Origin: Pseudomonas paeninsulae
GTDB taxonomy: Bacteria; Pseudomonadota; Gammaproteobacteria; Pseudomonadales; Pseudomonadaceae
Reading direction: 5' to 3'
Assembly (NCBI RefSeq): GCF_035621475.1
Contig: NZ_CP141799.1
Location: forward strand, 4,700,501-4,764,500
Length of the DNA: 64,000 bases
Shown here: piece by piece, positions 46,813 to 56,529 of the stretch
Numbering within the stretch: position 1 is the stretch's first letter
Layout: each line of letters begins with the position of its first letter
Translations under genes and position numbers: made by a program
Notes under the pieces: model-generated
What the model was told of the DNA's origin: nothing
Databases searched by the model: none
The model's input: the letters and a program-made list of their open reading frames with translations, nothing else

Positions 46813-47883
46813 ATGACCATCTTAGTAACCGGCGGTGCGGGCTTTATCGGGGCGAATTTTGTACTGGATTGGCTGGCGCAGTCGGACGAGCCAGTGATCA
46901 ACCTGGACAAACTGACCTATGCAGGCAACCTTGATAACCTCCGCAGTTTGGCGGGTGATGCGCGGCATGTTTTCGTGCATGGTGATATCGACGACAGCGC
47001 CTTGGTGGCGCGCCTGCTGGCTGAACATCAGCCTCGTGCCATTCTGAATTTTGCCGCCGAGTCTCATGTTGATCGCTCCATCCATGGGCCGGAAGACTTT
47101 ATCGAGACCAATATCGTTGGCACCTTCCGCCTACTGGAGGCGGTACGCGCCTATTGGAAGAGCCTTGCGTCTGACGCGCAGCAGGCGTTTCGCTTTCTGC
47201 ACGTGTCGACCGATGAGGTCTATGGCTCGCTAGGCAAAGATGAGCCGGCGTTCAGTGAACACCATCAGTACGAGCCCAACAGCCCCTATTCGGCGAGCAA
47301 GGCCGCCAGTGATCATCTGGTGCGCGCCTATCATCACACTTACGGCCTGCCGGTGCTGACCACCAATTGCTCGAACAACTACGGCCCCTATCACTTCCCG
47401 GAAAAGCTCATCCCGCTGATGATCGTCAACGCCTTGTCAGGCAAGGCCTTGCCAGTGTACGGCGATGGCCAGCAGATTCGTGACTGGCTGTACGTGAAAG
47501 ACCACTGTAGTGCCATTCGCCGCGTGCTTGAAGCCGGTAGTGTGGGTGAGGTCTATAACGTCGGTGGCTGGAACGAGAAGCCCAATCTGGACATCGTTCA
47601 CACCGTCTGCGCTTTACTGGATGAGTTGCGTCCGCGTGCCGACGGTCAGCCTTATCAGCAGCAGATTACCTACGTGACGGATCGCCCTGGTCATGACCGT
47701 CGTTATGCCATTGATGCCCGCAAACTCGAGCGCGAGTTGGGCTGGAAGCCGGCGGAAACCTTCGAAACCGGTATCCGCAAAACGGTGCAGTGGTATCTGG
47801 ATAACCAGGATTGGGTCAGCAATATCCAGTCTGGCGCTTACCGTGAGTGGGTTGAGAAAAACTACGCCGGGCGCACGGCATGA
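46813..47883 (+). CDS. rmlB: dTDP-glucose 4,6-dehydratase
   Basis: 356 residues, extended SDR. NAD site [17 protein letters not shown], the [11 protein letters not shown] motif, STDEVYG and catalytic Tyr/Lys in [15 protein letters not shown]. Makes dTDP-4-keto-6-deoxyglucose, the second step to dTDP-L-rhamnose. It starts five bases after the glycosyltransferase and overlaps rmlD by four bases. Confidence 0.97.
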   Translation: MTILVTGGAGFIGANFVLDWLAQSDEPVINLDKLTYAGNLDNLRSLAGDARHVFVHGDIDDSALVARLLAEHQPRAILNFAAESHVDRSIHGPEDFIETNIVGTFRLLEAVRAYWKSLASDAQQAFRFLHVSTDEVYGSLGKDEPAFSEHHQYEPNSPYSASKAASDHLVRAYHHTYGLPVLTTNCSNNYGPYHFPEKLIPLMIVNALSGKALPVYGDGQQIRDWLYVKDHCSAIRRVLEAGSVGEVYNVGGWNEKPNLDIVHTVCALLDELRPRADGQPYQQQITYVTDRPGHDRRYAIDARKLERELGWKPAETFETGIRKTVQWYLDNQDWVSNIQSGAYREWVEKNYAGRTA

Positions 47884-48776
47884 AAATTCTCTTGTTCGGT
47901 AAAAACGGCCAAGTGGGGTGGGAGTTGCAACGCAGCCTGGCCCCTCTGGGTGAGTTGCTCGCGCTGGACTCCAAAAGCTCGGATCACTGTGGCGACCTGA
48001 ATGACCTAGCGGGGCTGGCTGCCACCGTACAGCGCTTTGCGCCTGACGTTATTGTCAATGCTGCAGCTTATACCGCTGTAGACAAAGCCGAAGCCGAGCA
48101 ACAGCCCGCGCGCAGAATCAATGCCGAGGCGCTAGCGGTGCTGGCCCAGGAGGCGCGGTGCTTGAATGCCTTGTTGGTGCATTACTCCACCGATTATGTG
48201 TTCGCCGGGCATGGCGATACTCCCTGGCAAGAAACCGATCCGGTAGCGCCGTTGAATGTCTACGGTTCCAGTAAGCTGGAAGGCGAACAGGCGATTCAGG
48301 CTTCTGGCTGTTCGCACCTGATCTTTCGCACCAGCTGGGTATATGCCGCGCGGGGCAATAATTTTGCTAAGACCATGCTGCGCCTGGCCCAAGAGCGCGA
48401 CAGTTTGAATGTGATCGACGATCAGTTCGGTGCGCCAACCGGAGCTGAATTGCTGGCCGATGTTACCGCCCATGCCATTCAGGCTGTTCAGCAGCAGCCC
48501 GCGCTGGGCGGGCTCTACCACCTTGCGGCAGCGGGCGAAACCACCTGGTTTCGCTACGCCCAGTTTGTGCTTGAGCAGGCCGATGCGGCGGGTATACACC
48601 TAAGGGTCACCCCGGCAACGCTCGGTGCGGTAGCCACAGAGGCTTACCCTACGCCGGCCAAACGACCAAGCAACTCCCGAATCAATACCCAAAAACTGCA
48701 AAAGGCCTTTGCCCTGAACTTGCCTGAATGGCAAGCCGGTGTGGCACGGATGCTCACAGAAACACTAGAGAAATAA
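47880..48776 (+). CDS. rmlD: dTDP-4-dehydrorhamnose reductase
   Basis: 298 residues. N-terminal [17 protein letters not shown] (NADPH site), [53 protein letters not shown] with catalytic Tyr/Lys and [19 protein letters not shown]. Final reduction to dTDP-L-rhamnose. Overlaps rmlB (ATGA) and is two bases from rmlA. Confidence 0.96.
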   Translation: MKILLFGKNGQVGWELQRSLAPLGELLALDSKSSDHCGDLNDLAGLAATVQRFAPDVIVNAAAYTAVDKAEAEQQPARRINAEALAVLAQEARCLNALLVHYSTDYVFAGHGDTPWQETDPVAPLNVYGSSKLEGEQAIQASGCSHLIFRTSWVYAARGNNFAKTMLRLAQERDSLNVIDDQFGAPTGAELLADVTAHAIQAVQQQPALGGLYHLAAAGETTWFRYAQFVLEQADAAGIHLRVTPATLGAVATEAYPTPAKRPSNSRINTQKLQKAFALNLPEWQAGVARMLTETLEK

Positions 48777-48778
48777 GC

Positions 48779-49663
48779 ATGCTCAAACGTAAAGGAATCA
48801 TCCTGGCCGGCGGCTCAGGTACTCGTCTGCATCCAGCAACACTGGCCATCTCCAAGCAGTTGCTGCCGGTTTACGACAAACCGATGATCTATTATCCGTT
48901 GACCACCCTCATGTTGGCAGGCATCCGCGACATTCTGATCATCTCCACGCCGCAAGACACTCCGCGTTTCGAACAGCTGTTGGGAGATGGTGGCAATTGG
49001 GGGCTGAACATTTCCTATGCCGTGCAGGCCTCTCCAGATGGCCTGGCGCAAGCCTTCATCATCGGTGAAGATTTCATCGGTAACGATCTGTCGGCCTTGG
49101 TACTCGGTGACAACATTTATCATGGTCATCATTTTAATGAGCTGCTGCAAAGCGCCATGACGCGGCAAGAGGGGGCCAGCGTCTTTGCCTATCACGTCAA
49201 TGATCCCGAGCGTTATGGAGTGGTTGAGTTCGACGGCCAAGGCAAAGCCATTAGCCTGGAAGAAAAACCTCTACAGCCAAAGTCGAACTATGCAGTAACC
49301 GGCCTTTATTTCTACGATCAGCAAGTGGTCGAAATTGCCAAAAGCATCGAGCCGTCGCCTCGTGGCGAGCTGGAAATTACTGATCTGAACCGTGTTTATT
49401 TGGAGCAAGGCAATCTATCGGTAGAAATCATGGGCCGTGGCTACGCCTGGCTCGATACCGGTACCCACGACTCACTGCTCGAAGCCAGTCATTTCATCGC
49501 CACGCTTGAGCACCGCCAGGGCCTTAAAGTCGCTTGCCCTGAAGAGGTCGCCTTTCGGCAAAAATGGATCAGCGCCGAGCAGCTTGAAAAACTTGCAACA
49601 CCACTCTTGAAAAATGGCTACGGCCAATACCTTAAACGCCTCCTGCAAGAGACGATTTACTAA
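48779..49663 (+). CDS. rmlA: Glucose-1-phosphate thymidylyltransferase
   Basis: 294 residues from the ATG at 48779 ([36 protein letters not shown]), the nucleotidyltransferase signature. Also [11 protein letters not shown] and [32 protein letters not shown]. First committed step to dTDP-rhamnose, feedback-inhibited by the product in the family. Its stop overlaps the rmlC start (TAATG). Confidence 0.97.
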   Translation: MLKRKGIILAGGSGTRLHPATLAISKQLLPVYDKPMIYYPLTTLMLAGIRDILIISTPQDTPRFEQLLGDGGNWGLNISYAVQASPDGLAQAFIIGEDFIGNDLSALVLGDNIYHGHHFNELLQSAMTRQEGASVFAYHVNDPERYGVVEFDGQGKAISLEEKPLQPKSNYAVTGLYFYDQQVVEIAKSIEPSPRGELEITDLNRVYLEQGNLSVEIMGRGYAWLDTGTHDSLLEASHFIATLEHRQGLKVACPEEVAFRQKWISAEQLEKLATPLLKNGYGQYLKRLLQETIY

Positions 49664-50205
49664 TGAAAGCCACACCGTTAGCTATTTCTGACGTCGTGCT
49701 ATTTGAGCCCAAGGTGTTTGGCGACGAACGTGGATTTTTCTTTGAGAGCTTCAATCATCTCCAATTTGAGGAAGTTATTGGCCGCACTGTGCAATTCGTA
49801 CAGGACAATCATTCACGTTCAGCCAAAGGCGTGCTGCGTGGTCTGCATTACCAGATCCAGCAACCCCAGGGGAAACTGGTGCGCGTAGTGCAAGGCGAAG
49901 TTTTCGACGTAGCGGTGGATGTTCGCAAAAAATCGCCGACCTTTGGCCAGTGGGTTGGGGCGTATCTGAGTGCCGAAAATAAGCACCAGCTCTGGGTGCC
50001 TGAAGGGTTTGCACATGGTTTTGTCGTGCTCTCGGAGTCAGCCGAGTTTCTGTACAAAACCACGGATTACTACGCACCCACCCATGAGCGCTGCATCAGC
50101 TGGAATGATCCGCAAATCGGCATTCAGTGGCCCTATGAAGGTACGCCGGCATTGTCGACCAAAGACAGCGAAGGCAAGCTCCTTGCCGATGCAGACGTGT
50201 TCTAA
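49663..50205 (+). CDS. rmlC: dTDP-4-dehydrorhamnose 3,5-epimerase
   Basis: 180 residues, cupin fold. DERGFFFESFNHLQF, VQDNHSRSAKGVLRGLHYQ (active-site His) and WVPEGFAHGFVVLSESAEFLYKTTDYY. Completes RmlBDAC, so the cell can make dTDP-L-rhamnose from this locus alone. Confidence 0.97.
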   Translation: MKATPLAISDVVLFEPKVFGDERGFFFESFNHLQFEEVIGRTVQFVQDNHSRSAKGVLRGLHYQIQQPQGKLVRVVQGEVFDVAVDVRKKSPTFGQWVGAYLSAENKHQLWVPEGFAHGFVVLSESAEFLYKTTDYYAPTHERCISWNDPQIGIQWPYEGTPALSTKDSEGKLLADADVF

Positions 50206-50287
50206 GCGTCCACACCTTAACAATGACATGATATCTACGCAGGGCCTGGCGCCCTGCGTTCAGTGACAATCCGGCAGACCATCCACT

Positions 50288-51745
50288 ATGTCTCAAACAG
50301 AAACGCTTGCCCCGGCAGAGGCTTTTGCATTGGCGATGACGCCTATGCGAGAAGGCCGCTGGGCTGATGCCGCAGCCCTATGGCGGGTCTTCAGGGAGCA
50401 ATATAAAGGACATCTCGCCCCCTGGTTACAGGGTGCTACCAGTTATATGCGTCAGGGGCACTACACCCAGGCCGACGAACTGCTGGCCCATGCGCGAATA
50501 AACTTTGCACAACATGCCGGCAGCTGGCTGCTCAGCGCAGAGTCAGCGCGACTGCAGGGCAGCCTCGCTCTCGAAGAGCGCTACCTGGCTCAAGGTCGGG
50601 AAGCGCTGGGCAATCACTGGGAGTTGTTCAGCCATTCGGCAGCGCTTGAATTGCGCCTAGGGCGTATTCAGCAAGCCGAGGCGTTCAATGGCACAGCCCG
50701 TGAACTGACCGCAGAGCGCATTGAACCCTGGGTTCAATTTGCTGAAATAGCGGAAAAGCAAGGCAACTGGGAGCAAGCCAAACAACGCTGGCAAGCAGTG
50801 ATCGACCTGCGGCCTGACTTTACCCGCGGCTATAGCCAAATCGCTAATGCCTTTAAACAACTGGGCAGCCCGGCGGACGCTCGGCGTTATCGTCTGGCCG
50901 CGCAATACGGGCCAGATCTGCTGCAGCTACCTGTGGTCGTGGCACAAACGGATACAGACCCAAAAAAAGATAAAAGCCGCCTTAAGCATTTTCTGCAGTT
51001 GGTGAATACCAAAGCCATTCTTAATTTGAAGTCTGAGTCGGCACGCACCCACCTGAACTATGCCTGGGTCATTATTGAACCCTTGCTGCATCTGATTATT
51101 TACTACGTTCTGTTTGGCCGGTTGTTAAATACCGGTGTGGAAAACTACGGCCTTTTCCTGCTCAGTGGGCTGGTGCCCTGGATGTGGTTCAACAAGGCGG
51201 TAGCGACCAGTGCCACCAGCATTATCGGCGGACAAGGTTTGATGGTGAACAGCAACGTCAGGCCAGAGTTCTTCCCTTTGGTAAGCATCGTTCAGTCCAC
51301 ATACAAGCAACTGCCCGCACTGCTGCTGTTGCTATTGCTCGGATTGGTAACTGACGAAAAGAGCATGAGCTGGAGTTTGCTGTATTTGCCATTGATCATT
51401 GCCGTCCAGTTTTTGCTGACCGTAACCCTTGGCATGCTGCTGGCGGCGATCCTTCCTTTTGCCCGTGATCTAGCCAACCTGATTGGCACTGGCATGACCC
51501 TGCTGATGTTTATGTCCGGGGTGATCTACAACTACCAGGCCTTGCCCGGCACCATTGGCCAATGGCTGCAATACAACCCATTGACCCAGCTGATAGCCGC
51601 GTATCGCGATGTCATCCTGCAGGGCAGCACCCCCGATTTTCTCGGCCTGGGATATGTGGCTGTTTTTGCTGCGGGGGTTGGCCTGTTGAATGGGCTCATC
51701 TACAGCAAGCATCGGCGCAATTTTGTACGCAGAGGCATGGCCTGA
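50288..51745 (+). CDS. TPR domain fused to an ABC-2 polysaccharide-export permease (Wzm-like)
   Basis: 485 residues in two parts. Residues 1 to about 225 are helical repeats with TPR spacing (MREGRWADAAALWRVF, MRQGHYTQADELLAHA, EKQGNWEQAKQRWQAVIDLRPDFTRGYSQIANAF). Residues about 235-485 are a Wzm-type ABC-2 permease with six membrane helices (LNYAWVIIEPLLHLIIYYVLFGRLLNTG, GLVPWMWFNKAVATSATSIIGGQGLM, FMSGVIYNYQALPGTIGQWLQYNPLTQLIAAYRDVIL). Wzm proteins are normally about 260 residues with no TPR part. It exports lipid-linked O-polysaccharide with the ATPase encoded next; the genes overlap (TGATG). Confidence 0.88.
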   Translation: MSQTETLAPAEAFALAMTPMREGRWADAAALWRVFREQYKGHLAPWLQGATSYMRQGHYTQADELLAHARINFAQHAGSWLLSAESARLQGSLALEERYLAQGREALGNHWELFSHSAALELRLGRIQQAEAFNGTARELTAERIEPWVQFAEIAEKQGNWEQAKQRWQAVIDLRPDFTRGYSQIANAFKQLGSPADARRYRLAAQYGPDLLQLPVVVAQTDTDPKKDKSRLKHFLQLVNTKAILNLKSESARTHLNYAWVIIEPLLHLIIYYVLFGRLLNTGVENYGLFLLSGLVPWMWFNKAVATSATSIIGGQGLMVNSNVRPEFFPLVSIVQSTYKQLPALLLLLLLGLVTDEKSMSWSLLYLPLIIAVQFLLTVTLGMLLAAILPFARDLANLIGTGMTLLMFMSGVIYNYQALPGTIGQWLQYNPLTQLIAAYRDVILQGSTPDFLGLGYVAVFAAGVGLLNGLIYSKHRRNFVRRGMA

Positions 51746-52443
51746 TGTCCAGAGTGGTCTTGTCGCTAAGCGACGTAGGTGTACGCTTTAAAATGACCGG
51801 CGCGGCAAGCAAGACCGGGGTTTTTGAACCGCTGAAAAACATCAATCTTGACATCTATGCCGGAGAAACCCTCGGCGTTCTCGGTGCTAATGGCGCCGGG
51901 AAGTCCACTTTACTGAGAATAATTTCCGGCGCCTTGAAGCCCGACTCCGGTCGGGTGATCAATCACGGGGCATCCGTGTCGCTACTCGCATTGCAGGCCG
52001 GGTTTGATAGCAATTTGACCGGCCGCGACAATGCCATCTTCGGCGGCATGTTACTGGGGCATCCTAGAAAGCAGGTCCTACAGCGGCTGGAGCAGGTCAA
52101 GGAGTATTCAGAGCTTGGTGACTTCTTCGATGAACCTGTGCGCAACTACTCAACCGGCATGGCGGCCCGGCTAGGGTTTGCCATCAGCACGGTGATCAGC
52201 CCGGATATATTGCTGGTGGATGAAGTATTAAGTGTGGGCGATGCGCACTTTAAGAAAAAAGCCGAACGCACCATGATGGAAAAAATAGCCTCGGGGCAAA
52301 CCGTTGTCCTGGTTTCTCATTCGCGCGGCCAGATCGCTAACCTATGTGATCGATGTGTGATATTGAATCAGGGCGATTTGATTCAAGGCGCCACGATGGA
52401 CGACACGCTGACGCAGTATGACCAGATCATGATGAATAAATAA
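51745..52443 (+). CDS. Polysaccharide-export ABC ATPase (Wzt-like, short form)
   Basis: 232 residues. Walker A LGANGAGKSTLLRIISG, QAGFDSNLTGRDNAIFGGMLLG (Q-loop region of Wzt/KpsT proteins), signature VRNYSTGMAARLGFAISTV and Walker B PDILLVDEVLSVGDAHFKKKAER. The C-terminal carbohydrate-binding domain that lets some Wzt proteins read a terminal chain modification is absent, so export should not depend on an end cap seen by this protein. Translationally coupled to the TPR-Wzm gene. Confidence 0.92.
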   Translation: MSRVVLSLSDVGVRFKMTGAASKTGVFEPLKNINLDIYAGETLGVLGANGAGKSTLLRIISGALKPDSGRVINHGASVSLLALQAGFDSNLTGRDNAIFGGMLLGHPRKQVLQRLEQVKEYSELGDFFDEPVRNYSTGMAARLGFAISTVISPDILLVDEVLSVGDAHFKKKAERTMMEKIASGQTVVLVSHSRGQIANLCDRCVILNQGDLIQGATMDDTLTQYDQIMMNK

Positions 52444-52455
52444 TAGGAGAAAATT

Positions 52456-52926
52456 ATGTTACATAAAAAAACCACGGTAGTTCTGGCATCGGCTTTCGTA
52501 TTTGTAGTGCTGGGTGGCTGTGATGATACGAGCAGCAGCAAGCCGAGTGAGCTTCTAAAAGTACAAAGCACGAAGTGCGCTCTAGATGTTATTAATGGTG
52601 ATGGTGGCATGGTTGCATATGCCGATGGCGGTACCGTAAGTTTTGCCGGCTGGGCAGTGGACAGCAATACCAATACCACTCCTCCACTGTTGGATTTGAT
52701 TCTAACCGGTGCGAATGGAAAGTCTTTTGTCTTCGAAGGCGCCGCTCGGTATGATCGCCCAGGCGTGGTCAAGGCTTTTAAGCAGGATGAGTTTTTGAAG
52801 TCTGGGTTTTCGCTAAAGGCTGATGTTTCAGCCCTGGAAAAAGCCACTTACAGTATTAGCCTGCAAATGCCTACCGCTAATAATTTGATAACGTGCAAAA
52901 CAAAGAAAGTTATTGTATTGAAATAG
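52456..52926 (+). CDS. Small lipoprotein with a GWA-type beta domain
   Basis: 156 residues. Signal peptide with lipobox VVLGGC, Ser-rich linker, then one beta domain containing VSFAGWAVDSNTNTTPPLLDLIL and RYDRPGVVKAFKQDEFLKSGFSLKADVS. This pattern (GWA-D ... R-DV) also appears in accessory domains of polysaccharide enzymes, including the sulfotransferase-like protein 1.5 kb downstream. Twelve bases after the ATPase gene and more AT-rich than it. Envelope role inferred; no family name can be given with certainty. Confidence 0.65.
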   Translation: MLHKKTTVVLASAFVFVVLGGCDDTSSSKPSELLKVQSTKCALDVINGDGGMVAYADGGTVSFAGWAVDSNTNTTPPLLDLILTGANGKSFVFEGAARYDRPGVVKAFKQDEFLKSGFSLKADVSALEKATYSISLQMPTANNLITCKTKKVIVLK

Positions 52927-53047
52927 CTGGACGTTTTTAAAATCGTAGACTTTCTAAAATCAGGCTGAAATAGCAGACTCCATTACTATGGGCCTGCTAG
53001 GGGCTTTATAAAACAGCGTCAAACATAATCGCTATTTGGATTTTTAA

Positions 53048-54319
53048 ATGATTTTTTTCGACCAGTTAAAAAACAGACTGATGTACCCTGTAGCGTTGAT
53101 GTACATTTCTTGGCAGTCAAAGGTAAGCTGGCTGAAGAGTATTGGTAAAAAAGATCAAGTACGATTTTCTGAGCCCTATGCTGGGCAGAAAATCATGTTG
53201 ATGGCGCTGTATGAAAAAGGACGGATTCGTGAAGACGTCGTCGCCGCCATGGCCGCTGCCAGAGCGCTGGGTATTTATGTTATCGGTGTCAATACGCTGA
53301 AGCTTGGGACACCAGACGACTACCGCCACTGCATGGACTGCTATATAGAGCGGTACAACTTTGGCCGAGATTTCGGTAGCTATAAGTCAGGCTTTGGATA
53401 CATCTACTCAAATGGTTTAGCCGAGACCTGCCCTTGCCTTTTGATGATTAACGACAGTGTATTTTTTAGTAAAAAACACATCTCAACGTTTCTCGAAAAC
53501 ATGCTAACAGGCACTGTTGAGGTGCTTGGCAGCACCGAGAACTTCGAAATAGAACATCATTTGGGTTCATTTTGTATCGCCATAACTAATCCCGTACTCA
53601 ATAATGAAAAGCTTAAAAAGTATTGGCGGCGTTACACCTGTACTGATGTGCGCCCGGTGGTGATCAAGACCGGGGAGATGGAGCTATCTAAGACACTTAA
53701 AAAAATCGTCAGCTCCTCAGATAGCTTTCGATCGTTATATGATACGGCGCATGTTGCCGATTTACTGCAATCAAACCCTGATTTACTTGATCTGGTGGCT
53801 CAGCTGTCAAGGCGTTCTGATTCAGTCGGTTGGCCGAGGTTCTCGTTTGCAGCGGTGTCTAAGAATATAGTTGCCGGCTACTTTCACAGCTCGGCTGCAA
53901 GCTTGGGCGTTGGAGTGAATGTAGATCTTAACGATATTTCGACAGTCGCTTTGCACTACGCGAATTCGGTTAGTCAGTTTCAAACTTTTTTGCACCAAAC
54001 AATTGCTAATGTGCAGGACGTAGACTCCAGCCTGGAAGTGGTGATAAAGGATGAAGTAATTTCACACTTTCTCGATTGTTTTACTCGAGGTTCGCAAATA
54101 CACCAGAATAATGTCATTTTGCACAAGATAGGCCTGTCTATCATCAAGCTGGATGGCGTTTATCGTGGGATGTTTAACACCCGCGATGTGGAAAAAATAA
54201 CAGAAGATCTAGACGTGGATCAGCAAGAAGTATTCCGCCGCATCATGTACTCTCGGCCATTTGGTAGCGCTGTGTTGTTCGGCTGGAGGCGGGCAGCGTT
54301 TGAGCGAGGGCTTATATAG
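53048..54319 (+). CDS. RgpF-like rhamnan-synthesis glycosyltransferase
   Basis: 423 residues. The central block YNFGRDFGSYKSGFGYIYSNG ... LLMINDSVFFSKKHI ... HHLGSFCIAI is the hallmark of the rhamnan synthesis F (RgpF) family, which adds rhamnose or other sugars in polyrhamnose polymers. The N-terminal part resembles the usual family start (QKIMLMALYEKGRIREDVVAAMAAARALG). No membrane helices. AT-rich compared with rmlBDAC, so it probably came from another source. Acceptor and linkage unknown. Confidence 0.85.
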   Translation: MIFFDQLKNRLMYPVALMYISWQSKVSWLKSIGKKDQVRFSEPYAGQKIMLMALYEKGRIREDVVAAMAAARALGIYVIGVNTLKLGTPDDYRHCMDCYIERYNFGRDFGSYKSGFGYIYSNGLAETCPCLLMINDSVFFSKKHISTFLENMLTGTVEVLGSTENFEIEHHLGSFCIAITNPVLNNEKLKKYWRRYTCTDVRPVVIKTGEMELSKTLKKIVSSSDSFRSLYDTAHVADLLQSNPDLLDLVAQLSRRSDSVGWPRFSFAAVSKNIVAGYFHSSAASLGVGVNVDLNDISTVALHYANSVSQFQTFLHQTIANVQDVDSSLEVVIKDEVISHFLDCFTRGSQIHQNNVILHKIGLSIIKLDGVYRGMFNTRDVEKITEDLDVDQQEVFRRIMYSRPFGSAVLFGWRRAAFERGLI

Positions 54320-54389
54320 GCCATCTGGTGACTAATAGTTTACGGTCAAGAGTTTAGTTGTTATTTTTTCATGCTTCATGAGGTGTATT

Positions 54390-55307
54390 GTGAGTAAAGA
54401 GTTAGTGAATAAAGGTATTTCAATAATTGGCGCTCATGATGAAAGAAAAATACCCGTAGTGGTCGTAGGTGCCGCCCGTGGTGGTACCTCTATGGTGGCT
54501 GGGGCTCTAGCAAAGCTCGGGGTGTTCATGGGTGACCAAGCGAGCCCTCCTGTTTTTGAGGATGTGCGGTTGTCAGAAAAATTTGAATCTAAAGATTATA
54601 TTGAGGCTGGTAATATAGTAAGTGAATACTCCAGTAATCATGAGTGTTGGGGATGGAAGCGACCGTCTTCGATTGATTATCTGTCTGATGTGGAGCGTGT
54701 TTTTGAGCGTGTGAGATATGTTTTTATATACAAAGATGTTTTTTCTATTTCTCAGCGAAACGCGATTTCAATGCGAAGTGAAATACTTCCAGGAATGCAG
54801 CGCGCTTTAAATCAGTATGCGGGCACCTTGGTTTTTTTAAGCGAAACCAGCGCCCCAGCAATGTTATTATCTTATGATAAAGTGCTTGCGGACCCTGTTA
54901 ATTTTGTCAATTCACTAGTTGCGTTTTGTAGGCTAATCCCGTCGGCTAATCAAATAAAATCTGCTGTGGACTTTGTCAGGCCAGATCCGCAAGATTACCT
55001 TGAGGCTTCTAGGATAACTAAAGCGCAGGGTTGGGTCGATAAAATATCAAATCGTTCAATATATGGTTGGGCTCGTTATGTGCATAGCGAGGCTCCTGCT
55101 GTTGTTGAGTTTTTTTTGAATGATGTAAGTATTGGGAAGATTATTGCTGATATGCCTCGCGCAGACCTGTTGACTAAATTTAAAAAACCATGTGCATTCG
55201 TTTATGAAATTACAGATGCGCTAGACTTTAAAAGGGGTGATGTGGTGCGCGCTAGAGTCCTGCATGAGGTGAGGGACCTAAACAACTCGCCGCTGATAAT
55301 TGAGTAA
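54390..55307 (+). CDS. Sulfotransferase-like protein with C-terminal GWA domain
   Basis: 305 residues from a GTG start at 54390 with GAGGT six bases upstream; an ATG four codons earlier lacks a ribosome site. The N-terminal P-loop fold begins IPVVVVGAARGGTSMVAGALAKLGVFMG, corresponding to the PAPS 5'-phosphosulfate loop, and VFIYKDVFSISQRNAISM fits the 3'-phosphate region with its Ser. Residues about 225-300 form a GWA-type beta domain (SIYGWARYVHSEAPAVVEFFLNDVSIGKIIADMPRADL). Strongly AT-rich. Predicted to sulfate a glycan; the substrate is inferred from context only. Confidence 0.7.
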   Translation: MSKELVNKGISIIGAHDERKIPVVVVGAARGGTSMVAGALAKLGVFMGDQASPPVFEDVRLSEKFESKDYIEAGNIVSEYSSNHECWGWKRPSSIDYLSDVERVFERVRYVFIYKDVFSISQRNAISMRSEILPGMQRALNQYAGTLVFLSETSAPAMLLSYDKVLADPVNFVNSLVAFCRLIPSANQIKSAVDFVRPDPQDYLEASRITKAQGWVDKISNRSIYGWARYVHSEAPAVVEFFLNDVSIGKIIADMPRADLLTKFKKPCAFVYEITDALDFKRGDVVRARVLHEVRDLNNSPLIIE

Positions 55308-55364
55308 GTCTTGTCGGGGGGTGGGTTGCGAGAGTTCATTCAAAAATATGGCAAGGCGCGCTAC

Positions 55365-55395
55365 AGTCCCCGTTATTAAAGCACGGGGACTTTAT
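55365..55395 (+). terminator. Terminator at the end of the plus-strand polysaccharide operon
   Basis: AGTCCCCGT-N9-ACGGGGACT followed by TTAT, about 60 bases past the sulfotransferase-like gene. No gene is seen from 55308 to the IS at 55492. Confidence 0.75.
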
Positions 55396-55491
55396 CAGTC
55401 TGTGTGAGAACTCTCTGACCAAGCGCTGACAATTAATAGGTACCCAGGCTAAGTGAGAGCCGTTTGTCATTCCGGGAAGGCCAAAAAAGTT

Positions 55492-56523
55492 CCTGATTAC
55501 GCATAAACCTCAGCCAGCTTGAGGAGTCGGTAAGGCATAGGCGGTGTTCTCAGTGCGGCATAGCTGAACCGCTCTATCATGGCACCAAGGTCGAAGCGCC
55601 GGTTGAAGCGGTACTCGAACTCGGCCAGATAGCGCGGAGCATGCTTGAGATCGAACGCATGAAAAGTCCCGGTCAGGGCGTTCTTGACGTTGCCCAGCAG
55701 GGTGTTGACCCACTTGAAGGTCGGATGCTGGGCACTGGCCCGACCACTCCCTGTCACGATGGAAAAATGCTGGCACTCCCGCGCATCGAAAGCCCGGAAA
55801 CACGCAAGACCGTCGCTGAATACGGTACTTCCAGGCGCCACCGACTGTTGCGCGTAACTCCCGATCGCCTTGAGCGTGAAGGCCCGTACACGGCGTAGCT
55901 GCAGATATTGAGGGTGGCCTTCTGCGCTGGTCTGCACCGCCGCGATGAAGGGAACCTTGTTCTCCGAGCCGCGACCGCGCTTTCCCGGCCGCTCACCACC
56001 CAGATAGGCATCATCGACTTCAATGCGACCACTGAGCACCGTGTTCCGTTCGCGCTCGAACATCACCTGCATGATCTTGTGCTTGAGCTGCCAGGCCGTG
56101 TTGTAGCTCACGCCCAGTTCACGCGAGAGCTGCAAGGCCGACAAGCTGTTCTTGCGTTGAGTCAGCAGGTAGATCGCCAGGAGCCAGGTGGTCAGAGGGA
56201 GCTTGGTACTGTCAAAAATCGTCCGCGCGGTCAGCGAGGCCTGATGATGGCAGCGGTTGCACTGATACAGCCGCCGTGCCAATTGGCAGCAGGCGCCCTG
56301 ATGGCCACACTCGGGGCAGATGAAGCCGGCTGGCCAACGTAGCTTGAAGAGCGCTTCGCGACACTGCTCCTCGGTTGCGTAGTGCTTAAGGAAGTTAGTG
56401 AGCGAAAGACCGGGCTGGAATTGAACCTGATTGCGGGCCATGGGACACCTACTGCTGGTTATTCATACAGTTAACCGTAGCAGGGGATTCCAATGAAGCA
56501 ACTGAGCTTGGTACGTAATCAGG
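55492..56523 (-). mobile_element. Complete IS1595-family insertion sequence with 8-bp target duplication
   Basis: 1032 bp bounded by inverted repeats CCTGATTACG / CGTAATCAGG. The eight bases AAAAAGTT occur directly on both sides (55484-55491 and 56524-56531), the target duplication length usual for IS1595 elements. One transposase gene. The right-hand copy of the duplication ends inside the stop codon of the neighbouring gene, whose reading is unchanged. Confidence 0.93.
55497..56441 (-). CDS. IS1595-family transposase
   Basis: 314 residues. N-terminal zinc ribbon with CPECGHQGACCQLARRLYQCNRC, a helix-turn-helix (LSRELGVSYNTAWQLKHKIM) and the DDE/N catalytic core (GRIEVDDAYLGGERPGKRGRG, STVFSDGLACFRAF, HAPRYLAEFEYRFNRRFDL). 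Full length, no frameshift; the stop lies inside the left inverted repeat. AGGTGTCCC precedes the ATG. The element is probably active or only recently inserted. Confidence 0.95.
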   Translation of the reverse strand: MARNQVQFQPGLSLTNFLKHYATEEQCREALFKLRWPAGFICPECGHQGACCQLARRLYQCNRCHHQASLTARTIFDSTKLPLTTWLLAIYLLTQRKNSLSALQLSRELGVSYNTAWQLKHKIMQVMFERERNTVLSGRIEVDDAYLGGERPGKRGRGSENKVPFIAAVQTSAEGHPQYLQLRRVRAFTLKAIGSYAQQSVAPGSTVFSDGLACFRAFDARECQHFSIVTGSGRASAQHPTFKWVNTLLGNVKNALTGTFHAFDLKHAPRYLAEFEYRFNRRFDLGAMIERFSYAALRTPPMPYRLLKLAEVYA

Positions 56524-56529
56524 AAAAAG

